This document shows positions 35,466-42,266 of a DNA stretch of 64,000 nt, one piece after another. The translations under genes and the position numbers were made by a program. Below the pieces are notes generated by a model, which searched no databases, was not told the DNA's origin, and saw nothing but the letters and a program-made list of their open reading frames with translations. Position 1 is the stretch's first letter. Each line of letters opens with the position of its first letter. This DNA comes from a virus, in the IMG/VR virus record IMGVR_UViG_3300015371_000027, positions 1 through 64,000 of that record; one strand, given 5' to 3'.

Positions 35466-35545
35466 AGGAACGCTAGGAAGGTCCCTAGCATATCTCCGAT
35501 TCTTTTCCAGAGATATTGTGTCGGGTTCGATTCCCGACCGTTCCT
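35466..35545 (+). ncRNA. tRNA-like element C
   Basis: AGGAACG / CGTTCCT 7-bp end stem; D-like CTAGG-(6)-CCTAG; middle stem ATATCTC / GAGATAT with a 13-nt loop; T-arm GTCGGG-TTCGATT-CCCGAC. The dispersed-motif variant TTTCCAGAGAT (35504-35514) covers the 3' part of the middle loop and the 3' strand of the stem. The 13-nt loop is not an anticodon loop. Confidence 0.6.
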
Positions 35546-35582
35546 GTGTCCCCTACCCTCTCCTAGAAAGGAGCAAGTTCCC

Positions 35583-35852
35583 ATGTTCCGTTTCCGCACC
35601 CGTCGATATCGCGTGTTCTGCGAGAAGGATGGAGAGACTCTCTTGGTGTCTGAAACCATGGGCGACCATGGCAGGGTTGTCTGTGTCGGATTCTCTCGTT
35701 CCTTCCCTCGCGACGGTTCGCTAACGGGTTTCCATTGGTCGGAAAGCTATGCTAGGAAGATCGTTTCCTGCCTGAGGGACGTTCCTGGTGTATCGAATAT
35801 CCGACGAGAACTCGTCTCTTCGGAATCCCTCTATGGGTCGTACTGCCTGTAA
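35583..35852 (+). CDS. Hypothetical small protein, 89 aa
   Basis: AAAGGAGC nine nt upstream of ATG. RYRVFCEKDGETLLVSE and RVVCVGFS look like strands, followed by helix ESYARKIVSCLR and strand ISNIRREL. Member of the small strand/helix series by layout. Function unknown. Confidence 0.6.
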   Translation: MFRFRTRRYRVFCEKDGETLLVSETMGDHGRVVCVGFSRSFPRDGSLTGFHWSESYARKIVSCLRDVPGVSNIRRELVSSESLYGSYCL

Positions 35853-35901
35853 ACCCTAGCGCGTCTCTAGCGCGTTCTCTCGTCCGTACCCTACGATCCT
35901 A

Positions 35902-35947
35902 GCAGGAGAGGGTTCCTAACCCTCTCCTGCCTTCCCTTCTCCCTTTT
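35902..35947 (+). terminator. Long hairpin, terminator-like
   Basis: Perfect 13-bp stem GCAGGAGAGGGTT / AACCCTCTCCTGC with a 3-nt loop, followed by CTTCCCTTCTCCCTTTT. The pyrimidine-rich tail is compatible with termination. GCAGGAGAGGG also occurs at 32459 in the structured segment. Confidence 0.6.
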
Positions 35948-35959
35948 AGGAGTATCCCT

Positions 35960-36187
35960 GTGCGTATCCCTAACCGTTCAGACATAAAGGTATCCTGTCC
36001 CTCATGCGGGCGTTCTTTCTCGCATGGGATTCCCTTCATGGAACATGCGACGGTCGTATACAGGCGAACCTGTCAGAATCCCGATTGCCGGGAAAAGTGG
36101 AACCTCGTAGTTAAGCCGTTAGGTGGTAAGCCTAAGCAGTACTTCGCCCATGAAGTAACCTTCGCCTTCCTAGGAGTAAAGGAGTAA
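35960..36187 (+). CDS. Small zinc-ribbon protein, 75 aa
   Basis: GTG start after TAGGAG. CPSCGRSF and a downstream CQNPDC (C-x2-C, C-x4-C) predict a zinc ribbon (residues about 14-50), the common fold of small phage regulators binding nucleic acid or RNA polymerase. No further call. Confidence 0.65.
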   Translation: MRIPNRSDIKVSCPSCGRSFSHGIPFMEHATVVYRRTCQNPDCREKWNLVVKPLGGKPKQYFAHEVTFAFLGVKE

Positions 36188-36191
36188 ATCC

Positions 36192-36416
36192 ATGCGCTCG
36201 ATTCCTTCCCCGGAGAAGTATCTCTCTACCGTCTATCGACGCGCTAAGCGTGCTCGTATGCATAGCCTAGAGGATAAGCTTAAGCATACCCGCCGAAAGC
36301 TTCGTACGACTATCCCCTACGCTAACCCGTACTGGGAGTATTGGTTCGAACGATACGAACACCTGTCTGCTGCTTTAAGAGTAAATAATACCCGCAACCA
36401 AAGTAATACCCGCTAA
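36192..36416 (+). CDS. Basic small protein, 74 aa
   Basis: Very basic and helical (KRARMHSLEDKLKHTRRKL) followed by YANPYWEYWFERYEHL. May bind nucleic acid. Directly linked to the zinc-ribbon gene (4-nt gap). Confidence 0.55.
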   Translation: MRSIPSPEKYLSTVYRRAKRARMHSLEDKLKHTRRKLRTTIPYANPYWEYWFERYEHLSAALRVNNTRNQSNTR

Positions 36417-36435
36417 CCCTCGCTTAGGTTAGGGT

Positions 36436-36520
36436 TCCCTTTGCCCGTACGGTACGGGACCTATCTATCCTTACCTTCCAGAGATAGGATGGATAACGCG
36501 GTTCGATTCCGCGCGAGGGA
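36436..36520 (+). ncRNA. tRNA-like element D, motif presented in a 14-nt loop
   Basis: TCCCTTT pairs with CGAGGGA (6 of 7 positions, one G-U); D-like CCCG-TACGGTA-CGGG; middle arm TATCTATCCT / AGGATGGATA (10 bp, one G-T) closing a 14-nt loop whose last 11 bases are exactly CTTCCAGAGAT (36475-36485); T-arm CGCGG-TTCGATT-CCGCG. No anticodon loop of seven bases exists. Confidence 0.6.
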
Positions 36521-36587
36521 GTAGTGTATCGGAATAATCCGGTCGCTAGATCGCTTCGGTTAAGAAGCGCTAGGAGAAACCGTTCCC

Positions 36588-37025
36588 ATGAGTTACCCGC
36601 AAGTGTATCTGTTCCCTCGTAGCGATGGAAACTGGTGGTACGAGCGTTTTAATACCCGTAAGGATTCCTTCGTGGAATCGACGGGTCTGCCCGTAGGTAT
36701 CTTTACCTTTCAGGCAGTAGAGTTCTTGCTAAGGAATGGCGGAGCGTTTCCCGAAGGAACCTTCTTTGACTATCGCAATAGCGAAGTGGAATGGTTAGAA
36801 GCAGGCAACCCTAACCATACTCCTAAGGGTTACGGTCCTTTATCTCTGGAAAGAAAAGAGGTTTGGAGTAACACGCAAACGAGAGGGAAGGTATCTGTAA
36901 GCCAATTCTGCATGGATAGCATGTGGTATCCCCTTCAGGATTGCGCGGGTAGTAGGGTATTACTTTCGCAAGAAGGCTTTAGTACGCCTGAGTTAGCATG
37001 GGCGTTTGTAAAGGAGAACAGGTAA
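36588..37025 (+). CDS. Hypothetical protein, 145 aa
   Basis: AGGAGAAACC precedes ATG. Aromatic-rich N-terminus (YPQVYLFPRSDGNWWYERF), resembles the two-strand start of neighbouring small proteins, then a longer C-terminal part ending FSTPELAWAFVKENR. Not recognised. A small hairpin (CGCTTC-GGTTAA-GAAGCG) lies in the leader. Confidence 0.6.
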   Translation: MSYPQVYLFPRSDGNWWYERFNTRKDSFVESTGLPVGIFTFQAVEFLLRNGGAFPEGTFFDYRNSEVEWLEAGNPNHTPKGYGPLSLERKEVWSNTQTRGKVSVSQFCMDSMWYPLQDCAGSRVLLSQEGFSTPELAWAFVKENR

Positions 37026-37032
37026 ACAAACC

Positions 37033-37299
37033 ATGCCCCGATCTATCGTGCTACGAAACGCGCAGTATACTGCGTTAGGTATCGCGCTTCACTTCATCAA
37101 AGGAGTACGTATCTTTTTCGACGAAAAAGACGTTAAGTATAACGGAGTAATCCTCGCTATGGAAAGGTACGCTATGGAAACTCCTATCACGCATTACTTC
37201 ATTCTACTGCGGATAGAACACTGTCCTAAACCTGTTCGCTTTCTCGTCCCTGTCCGCCCTTCGACTAACGTTATCTCTTCCAGAGATAACCAGGAGTAA
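37033..37299 (+). CDS. Hypothetical small protein, 88 aa
   Basis: Contains a central hydrophobic strand (THYFILLRIEHC) and a basic N-terminus. The stop lies in a hairpin-forming copy of the dispersed motif (GTTATCTC-TTCCA-GAGATAAC, 37270-37290), read in this frame as ISSRDNQE. Confidence 0.6.
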   Translation: MPRSIVLRNAQYTALGIALHFIKGVRIFFDEKDVKYNGVILAMERYAMETPITHYFILLRIEHCPKPVRFLVPVRPSTNVISSRDNQE

Positions 37300-37309
37300 G
37301 GAGTAACCC

Positions 37310-37537
37310 ATGCCCGAACAAGAACAGGAACCAATTTACGCTATCTATCGCTTCGTATCTAAACAGGAGTTAGGTACGCCAGGAGTTATGGAAGTAACGA
37401 GAGACTTCGTACGCTCCTACGCTTCTCCCGTGGTAGCTATGGGCCATGCCCTAACGATCAAACATAACTCCGATCCAGACTATGTTTGGATTAGGGTTAA
37501 GAACCTGGCGACAGGAGAATGGATAGAGGTTAACTAG
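37310..37537 (+). CDS. Small strand-strand-helix-strand protein, 75 aa
   Basis: IYAIYRFVSKQ, VTRDFVRSYASP, helix VVAMGHALTI and YVWIRVKNLATGEW reproduce the array layout. Ribosome site GGAGTAACC. Function unknown. Confidence 0.6.
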   Translation: MPEQEQEPIYAIYRFVSKQELGTPGVMEVTRDFVRSYASPVVAMGHALTIKHNSDPDYVWIRVKNLATGEWIEVN

Positions 37538-37539
37538 CC

Positions 37540-37773
37540 ATGCATATGTACGACATAGGTAATCTTCCCGTTCCGCCTATCGAAGAGAGAGGACCGTTTC
37601 CCGAAGAGGAAGAGATAACCGTCTCTTATTCCGAAGCCGGACGAAGGATTTACTACCGTTCGCCTAGCGGTAGTACCTACCCTGCGACGGTTCTATTCCG
37701 TCTCTCTACGGGTTTGTATCGTCTCTCTGTAAACGGTAGACCCGTTTATGCTTCTCCCGAACAGGTAAGTTAA
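37540..37773 (+). CDS. Hypothetical acidic small protein, 77 aa
   Basis: N-terminal Pro/Glu region (PPIEERGPFPEEEEI), then Tyr/Ser-rich strands (ATVLFRLSTGLYRLSVNGRPV). Follows the previous gene by two nucleotides. Not recognised. Confidence 0.55.
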   Translation: MHMYDIGNLPVPPIEERGPFPEEEEITVSYSEAGRRIYYRSPSGSTYPATVLFRLSTGLYRLSVNGRPVYASPEQVS

Positions 37774-37775
37774 CC

Positions 37776-37976
37776 ATGCGACGGCTTTACTACATCGAAA
37801 ACACGGTACGTACGAATACCATACTGTCCTCTTATCCCGAGGAAAGGGTTATCGAGAGGATTAAAGAGCAGTACCCGGATGTTAAGTTCATCTATCGAGA
37901 AACTACTTCAAAGGAGTATGATGCTATGGATGGAGAACAGTATGTATTACTATGGGAAAGAGATAAGTTAGACTAA
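37776..37976 (+). CDS. Small alpha/beta protein, 66 aa
   Basis: Pattern RRLYYIENTVRTN, helix EERVIERIKEQYP, strand VKFIYRETTS, then QYVLLWERDK. Fits the array layout. Ribosome site is weak and translation probably couples to the previous gene. Confidence 0.55.
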   Translation: MRRLYYIENTVRTNTILSSYPEERVIERIKEQYPDVKFIYRETTSKEYDAMDGEQYVLLWERDKLD

Positions 37977-37985
37977 CTATTTCAC

Positions 37986-38073
37986 AGGGAAACACGCTTC
38001 ATGGAGCGGTCCTTATCTTATCTCTGGAAGGAAAGGTAAGGATGTAATAGGGTTCGAATCCCTATGCTTCCCT
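37986..38073 (+). ncRNA. tRNA-like element E, motif in reverse orientation in a 13-nt loop
   Basis: AGGGAA / TTCCCT plus C-G beyond an A-C mismatch; D-like CGCT-TCATGG-AGCG; middle arm TCCTTATCTT / AAGGTAAGGA (10 bp, one T-G) with loop ATCTCTGGAAGGA, i.e. the reverse complement of the dispersed motif at 38020-38030; T-arm ATAGGG-TTCGAAT-CCCTAT. Same architecture as element D with the motif flipped. Confidence 0.6.
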
Positions 38074-38126
38074 TTCCCTTACTTAACAATCCCGTTAAGA
38101 AGGGCGTTTGCATCGAGAGGGTTATT

Positions 38127-38309
38127 ATGTACTCGGTAGACGTTAAGCTTCCCGTTTCCGCTAAGGCAGGCGCGTGGCAGTTTGTTAAGTACTGCGGTTC
38201 TATCCCTGTAGCGGAGAAGGACATTAACAGGGTAAAGTCTCTTTCCAGAGATAACCCAGAGTTCCGCATTCGTGATACCCGAACGAATAAGATCATTCGT
38301 TCTTACTAG
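38127..38309 (+). CDS. Small alpha/beta protein, 60 aa
   Basis: ATG at 38127 with GAGAGG upstream is preferred over an in-frame ATG at 38064, which sits in the 3' part of tRNA-like element E. Sequence MYSVDVKLPVS-AWQFVKYCGS-helix-EFRIRDTRTNKII again shows the array layout. Motif variant TTTCCAGAGAT at 38242-38252 encodes LSRDN. Confidence 0.55.
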   Translation: MYSVDVKLPVSAKAGAWQFVKYCGSIPVAEKDINRVKSLSRDNPEFRIRDTRTNKIIRSY

Positions 38310-38330
38310 GAGAGGAAGAGGAAAAAGAGA

Positions 38331-38603
38331 ATGTCTAAGCTTATTAAGAACCCGACTGTGTGGGAATCTGTGCCTGTGTGGGAATCTGTATCCGGTATCC
38401 CTACAGAACAAACAATTTACTCTGTTCACATAATCAATGATATGATGATTGAGAGTGGAGGTGTAATGTTTTCTAGCTTAGAGAAAGCGAAGGAGTATGC
38501 GGAAAATCTGAAAGTAGTCCCTTATATATCCATGATCTATATCATAGAGAGTAAGCGTGTTTGTGTAGTTAAGAACGGGCAAGAGGAGAAAGAGAATGCT
38601 TAG
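38331..38603 (+). CDS. Small strand-strand-helix-strand protein, 90 aa
   Basis: N-terminal 20 residues include a short repeat (TVWESVPVWESVSG), then TIYSVHIINDM, GGVMFSS-LEKAKEYAENL helix and MIYIIES strand. A clear member of the array series. Ends overlapping the next ATG by 8 nt. Confidence 0.62.
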   Translation: MSKLIKNPTVWESVPVWESVSGIPTEQTIYSVHIINDMMIESGGVMFSSLEKAKEYAENLKVVPYISMIYIIESKRVCVVKNGQEEKENA

Positions 38604-38781
38604 GTATGCTGTTTACTTCGGAGAAATAGAAGTAGCTAACTTCGTTATGGGTATCCATGCCATGAAGTTTGCTCGGGACACGTTTAATGCGAGAGAAAAG
38701 GGCATGCTCTACTGCTCGATTAAGGTGGTAAACAAAGAGACAGGACACATCCCCGTCTATTACGAAGAGGTAAAGGAGTAA
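38596..38781 (+). CDS. Small strand-strand-helix-strand protein, 61 aa
   Basis: RYAVYFGEIEVANFVMGIHA-MKFARDTFNA helix-LYCSIKVVNKETG: same layout as neighbours but with its own sequence. Ribosome site GAGGAGAAAG inside the preceding gene. Confidence 0.62.
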   Translation: MLRYAVYFGEIEVANFVMGIHAMKFARDTFNAREKGMLYCSIKVVNKETGHIPVYYEEVKE

Positions 38782-38784
38782 CCC

Positions 38785-39006
38785 ATGCCACTTAAGTTCG
38801 TAGAACCGGAAGCACCTAAATACGAGGTATGGTATCTCTTGCAGGATAGATACCAAGGTAAACCTTCTTTTGTTTCGAAACAAGAAGCCCTTAACTTCTT
38901 GGTAAAGCTTAAGAAGAAACCCGATCTCGTAGAGGCTAGACTCTACAGGGTAAGTAATAGGCTGTCCTACCATAACGAGGACATAGACCCGAGAAGGAGT
39001 CTCTAG
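38785..39006 (+). CDS. Small strand-strand-helix-strand protein, 73 aa
   Basis: YEVWYLLQDRYQGKPSFVSK-QEALNFLVKL helix-VEARLYRVSN. Ribosome site AAGGAG. The FxS-x-x-EAxxF junction between strand 2 and the helix is shared with 38331 and 39116. Function unknown. Confidence 0.65.
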   Translation: MPLKFVEPEAPKYEVWYLLQDRYQGKPSFVSKQEALNFLVKLKKKPDLVEARLYRVSNRLSYHNEDIDPRRSL

Positions 39007-39024
39007 CTACCCGTCGAAGTTAAT

Positions 39025-39080
39025 AGTAGAGACGAAACTAAACCCTTTGTCTCTACTTCCCCATACCGGACTATTCCGGT
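39025..39080 (+). terminator. Two hairpins after a gene of the small-protein array
   Basis: AGTAGAGAC / GTCTCTACT (9 bp, 15-nt loop) then ACCGGA-CTAT-TCCGGT (6 bp). No strong U-tract, so termination or RNA processing are both possible. Confidence 0.5.
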
Positions 39081-39115
39081 AGTTCCCTCGCTTCTAGTAA
39101 AGGAAAGGAAAACCC

Positions 39116-39352
39116 ATGCGAAGAGTAAGGAAGGGAAAACCCGCTTTCTACACTGTGACAGTAGAAACTAAAAAAGTAATAAACGGATTAAACGGATACA
39201 GTCGTATCTTTAACTCTGAAGAGAAGGCTAATGCTTTTGCCCAGACAATTCTGGAAAGAGAGAATACTGAACTTCTAAAAGAAGTATCCATCGTTAAAAC
39301 CGTAACCCTGGTTTGCTTCTCTAACGATCCGAAGAAGGAAGATTATGAGTAA
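39116..39352 (+). CDS. Small strand-strand-helix-strand protein, 78 aa
   Basis: AFYTVTVETKKV, GYSRIFNS-EEKANAFAQTILE helix, LKEVSIVKTVTLV. Clearest sequence similarity in the array to 38331 and 38785 (FxS-x-EkAxxFA). Its end overlaps the next gene (ATGAGTAA). Confidence 0.65.
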   Translation: MRRVRKGKPAFYTVTVETKKVINGLNGYSRIFNSEEKANAFAQTILERENTELLKEVSIVKTVTLVCFSNDPKKEDYE

Positions 39353-39485
39353 AGATAAAGCCCTTCCGATAGCGATATTCCTGTTCGTTATGTTTGCCAT
39401 ATCTATGGCGATAGGAGATTTAACAATAGCAGCAGTACTGATAATGTCTGCTGTTATCGTGCTTATACTAGAAAGGGGAAACTAG
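39345..39485 (+). CDS. Two-helix membrane miniprotein, 46 aa
   Basis: ATG overlaps the stop of the previous gene. Residues about 6-22 and 25-41 are hydrophobic (ALPIAIFLFVMFAISMA; LTIAAVLIMSAVIVLIL) separated by Gly-Asp, so it is a likely two-pass inner-membrane peptide. Role unknown. Confidence 0.65.
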   Translation: MSKDKALPIAIFLFVMFAISMAIGDLTIAAVLIMSAVIVLILERGN

Positions 39486-39487
39486 GA

Positions 39488-39805
39488 ATGCCTAAAGATG
39501 GTAATTATGGAATGCAAGCATTAGAACCAGACGATGGTAATACCACTTGCGAGTTCGAATATTCGCAACCAGAGTTTCCTACCCGATATCAAATCGTAAT
39601 ATACGAAGACGATCTAACGCCCGTCTTTTATGCATGGTCGGAAGACGAGTTAATATGGGTTACTATAACTCCCGAAGTAATGCCTAGAGAAGCAGTACAA
39701 GCCCTTAAGATTGCTGTATGGTTAGAGATGAAAGGAAGAGAGATTAACTCTCTTAAAGATGAACTGTTTCCTGAAATGCGACTTAATATGAAAGGAAGAA
39801 AATAG
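39488..39805 (+). CDS. Hypothetical acidic protein, 105 aa
   Basis: Acidic, contains RYQIVIYEDDLTPVFYAWSEDEL and a long C-terminal helix (EAVQALKIAVWLEMKGREI). Not recognised. Confidence 0.6.
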   Translation: MPKDGNYGMQALEPDDGNTTCEFEYSQPEFPTRYQIVIYEDDLTPVFYAWSEDELIWVTITPEVMPREAVQALKIAVWLEMKGREINSLKDELFPEMRLNMKGRK

Positions 39806-39806
39806 A

Positions 39807-40424
39807 ATGCCGACGCCAGACGAGATTATGCAGGATAAGGAGTTATCTTCCAGAGATAAGCTTGCGCGTATGAGGAAACTCGTATGCGAACTTCCTAAAG
39901 GAAGTAAAATGTACCATCTTGCAGTTAAGTACTGCGGGCAACTGTACGACTATGTATTAGATGAAAAGTCGGAAATAGGTAAAGTCATGATCGAAGTAGT
40001 AGCGGCTCGAAAGAAGACGTATGTTAAGCCAGGAGAAATTTTCATATCCGCTAACCCATATAGCGAGGTATGTATGCATATGAAGGTAGCTGGAAAGCTA
40101 CAAGCCAAATACATTACCACGGGTAGATATCCGATGGTACAGCTTCTCAATCTAGAAAACCCTGCTCTCCCTTGTCCTTTCTCCTTCCCTATTACACTAG
40201 GAGAAGGCGGAATATATAGGGAAGACGAAGGGAAATATTACTACGTTCCCGAATATGCGATTAATATTCCCGAAGCAGTATATGAGTACGATAATGGGTT
40301 CTGCTACTACGACGAAGTACAGGGGAATGTAGGACCTTTTTCTTCCAGAGATGAGGCTGAGAAGGATAGAGCAGCCTACATAGACAAGCTTATAGAAGAG
40401 AGGAGAAACGAGAATGTCGGGTAG
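39807..40424 (+). CDS. Hypothetical protein, 205 aa
   Basis: The dispersed motif occurs twice in frame as SSRD: at 39847-39857 near the N-terminus (ELSSRDKLARM), where it forms the hairpin TTATC-TTCCAGA-GATAA, and at 40342-40352 near the C-terminus (PFSSRDEAEKDR). Middle is beta-rich with Tyr/Asn/Glu (YREDEGKYYYVPEYAINIPEA region). No family recognised. Confidence 0.62.
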   Translation: MPTPDEIMQDKELSSRDKLARMRKLVCELPKGSKMYHLAVKYCGQLYDYVLDEKSEIGKVMIEVVAARKKTYVKPGEIFISANPYSEVCMHMKVAGKLQAKYITTGRYPMVQLLNLENPALPCPFSFPITLGEGGIYREDEGKYYYVPEYAINIPEAVYEYDNGFCYYDEVQGNVGPFSSRDEAEKDRAAYIDKLIEERRNENVG

Positions 40425-40716
40425 ATATCGCCCCGTTAGCGAGGTAACGAAAACTATTCTTATGATTATTCCCGATACGGAAAAGGCAATTAAGAATGAG
40501 TTTAAGGAAGCTACCCGGCATATTATGTCGAGTGGCCCGTATCGTGCGCCTGAGGATCAGGCTGATCTCTGGAAAGAATTACTGTATGCATTATCTAGCA
40601 TCGTAGGGGACCCTGGAGAAAGAGAATGGGCGATTAAAATATCGCTCATTATGCGCGGGAAAATTGACTACAGAATATACATGCCATCCCATAAAAGGGA
40701 TGAGAATAGGAGCTAA
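40414..40716 (+). CDS. Hypothetical helical protein, 100 aa
   Basis: Overlaps the previous gene by 11 nt. Helical (AIKNEFKEATRHIMSSG, EDQADLWKELLYALSSIV) and basic. A CTCTGGAAAG-type motif near 40565. Not recognised. Confidence 0.58.
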   Translation: MSGRYRPVSEVTKTILMIIPDTEKAIKNEFKEATRHIMSSGPYRAPEDQADLWKELLYALSSIVGDPGEREWAIKISLIMRGKIDYRIYMPSHKRDENRS

Positions 40717-40718
40717 GC

Positions 40719-41093
40719 TTGTTATTATTGCTGAGGTATGAGGAAGTAGAAGAGAAGCTAAGAGCGTGGCAAAAGATTCTACGCTTACAGGATTGGTTTG
40801 TGGAAGTAGAAATAGTTCGCAAGCATGAAATGGAATGGCATACTTCTAAAGGAGAGGTATGGACGAGAACTAATGCTAATAGGGCATTGATTAAACTACT
40901 TGACCCTGTGGACGATACTTGTCCTAAAACTGATCCTTATGATATGGAAGAAACTCTCGTGCATGAGTTACTACATCTACATATGGATAGGTTCGAACCT
41001 CCGAAAGAGGATACGATTAGGAGCAACGAATTAGAGCGAACTATAGATACATTAGCAAACGTGCTAGTAAATCTGTATAGGGATAGGAGCTAA
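40719..41093 (+). CDS. HExxH metallopeptidase-like protein, 124 aa
   Basis: ETLVHELLHLHMDRF carries the zinc-peptidase HExxH motif (H-E-L-L-H, about residue 85), preceded by DWFVEVEIVRK and EVWTRTN strands as in SprT-like or ImmA-like small metallopeptidases. TTG start at 40719 with AGGAG 6 nt upstream. The third zinc ligand is not obvious, so activity is unproven. Possible targets are host or phage repressor-type proteins. Confidence 0.65.
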   Translation: MLLLLRYEEVEEKLRAWQKILRLQDWFVEVEIVRKHEMEWHTSKGEVWTRTNANRALIKLLDPVDDTCPKTDPYDMEETLVHELLHLHMDRFEPPKEDTIRSNELERTIDTLANVLVNLYRDRS

Positions 41094-41102
41094 CGTTTAG
41101 GT

Positions 41103-41168
41103 TTCCCTCGTGCTCAGGTAGCTTATTTCCTTTCAGAAATAAAGAGCGTTCGAATCGCTCCGAGGGAA
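41103..41168 (+). ncRNA. tRNA-like element F
   Basis: 8-bp TTCCCTCG / CGAGGGAA; D-like GCT-CAGGT-AGC; middle TTATTTC-CTTTCA-GAAATAA (7 bp, 6-nt loop); T-arm GAGCG-TTCGAAT-CGCTC stacked on the end stem. 66 nt. CTTTCAGAAAT is a one-base variant of the A-type dispersed motif. CTTTCA resembles a Glu anticodon loop but the loop is one base too short. Confidence 0.6.
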
Positions 41169-41220
41169 TGCTCCCTATTAACAATAGAGTTAATGGGAGT
41201 ATGTGCCAGGAGAAGGATAA

Positions 41221-41610
41221 ATGTCTAAGGGAGTAAAGCAGGTTAAGCGTATGTCCATTGTCGGCCTTAAGGTAGAAAGGGTAATTGATGAGGAAGAAGT
41301 AACAGTCGCATGTGAGACTAATAAAACGCATTATGCCCTTACGACGGATGGAACTAGTGTTAGTTATCACCTATCGCTAGATGATGCTGACTCTTTCATT
41401 AAATGCGAGTACGAGGAGGTTCCGCCTAGAGTAATTCAAGCTTTTGCAGAAGACCTTCTGGAAATTGCATGGGATCAAGCGAAGAAGCTTCGGAAAGAAG
41501 AAGACGACGAAGATGAAGATAACGAAGACGATGAGGATAGCGAGGACGAAGAGGGCGAAGACGAGGAGGAAGAAGATGAAGATGAAGATGAAGATGAAGA
41601 CGATGACTGA
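41221..41610 (+). CDS. Protein with long acidic tail, 129 aa
   Basis: Residues 1-90 form a small alpha/beta domain (VKQVKRMSIVGLKVERVIDEEEVTVACE, ALTTDGTSVSYHLSL). The last 37 residues are nearly all Asp/Glu, coded by GAA/GAC/GAG/GAT triplets. Acidic tails of this kind mimic DNA or bind basic proteins; no family was recognised. Confidence 0.62.
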   Translation: MSKGVKQVKRMSIVGLKVERVIDEEEVTVACETNKTHYALTTDGTSVSYHLSLDDADSFIKCEYEEVPPRVIQAFAEDLLEIAWDQAKKLRKEEDDEDEDNEDDEDSEDEEGEDEEEEDEDEDEDEDDD

Positions 41611-41634
41611 ATAAATAATAATATAAAAAGAATA

Positions 41635-41991
41635 ATGGATATATACGAGGGTCGAACAAAACACCACGACAACAGTATATATGATATATTCATGGCTCTA
41701 GTTCATATAAAACCTGCTTCTTTATGCTGTAAATCCAGTTTAGAGGAGCTAGGTTTATATAAGGGTATACTAAAACTGGCAAAGTGTGAAGGGTTAACAA
41801 CTGCTTTATGGTTAGGTACGATTATCGTAGGTAAGAAAGAGAGTGTGAATGAGATAGTAGAAGTATTCACCAAAGGTATAAGGGGTAACGAAAGGCACAG
41901 ACGACTTGGTAAAGCGTTAGGTTATTCTGATGAGATGATCGAGCAGTTTATAAGGAAGATAGACGAAGATGAAGACGAGGACGAAGAATGA
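41635..41991 (+). CDS. Hypothetical helical protein, 118 aa
   Basis: Helical with two adjacent Cys (SLCCKSSLEELGLYKGI), ends in a short acidic tail (IDEDEDEDEE). Overlaps the next gene (ATGA). Not recognised. Confidence 0.55.
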   Translation: MDIYEGRTKHHDNSIYDIFMALVHIKPASLCCKSSLEELGLYKGILKLAKCEGLTTALWLGTIIVGKKESVNEIVEVFTKGIRGNERHRRLGKALGYSDEMIEQFIRKIDEDEDEDEE

Positions 41992-42266
41992 AGACGACAC
42001 AATATGTATGCGATAGCTGTAATAAACCGTTTGAACCAGGCTACAATAAGGAAGGAGGTATAGCTTCCGATACGGAAGATAAGTATATAAAGATAAAGGA
42101 AGGAGTGTACCTGTTCATCTCTGGAAGTAATTATGGGAAAGATGCCCATAGCTACAAAGGAATTGTGAGACCTACGGATATCTGTATGAAGTGTATTGCC
42201 GTCGCTCTAGGGTTAAATCCTAACCCTACGTTTAAGCTTAAAAAGGGAGAGAGTTACGATGTTTAA
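41988..42266 (+). CDS. Small zinc-ribbon-like protein, 92 aa
   Basis: YVCDSCNKPF (C-x2-C) near residue 6 and DICMKCIA (C-x2-C) near residue 66 make a four-Cys zinc site. The dispersed motif at 42117-42127 reads FISGSNYG. Function unknown. Confidence 0.62.
   Translation: MKTTQYVCDSCNKPFEPGYNKEGGIASDTEDKYIKIKEGVYLFISGSNYGKDAHSYKGIVRPTDICMKCIAVALGLNPNPTFKLKKGESYDV

Noticed and set aside
41103-41168. tRNA-Glu (CTTTCA loop)
   Set aside because: The closing pair leaves a 6-nt loop, and the D-arm and variable region are too short for a functional tRNA.
41377-41693. Minus-strand poly-Ser, poly-Leu and Phe-rich frames
   Set aside because: Mirror images of the Asp/Glu tract coded on the + strand.
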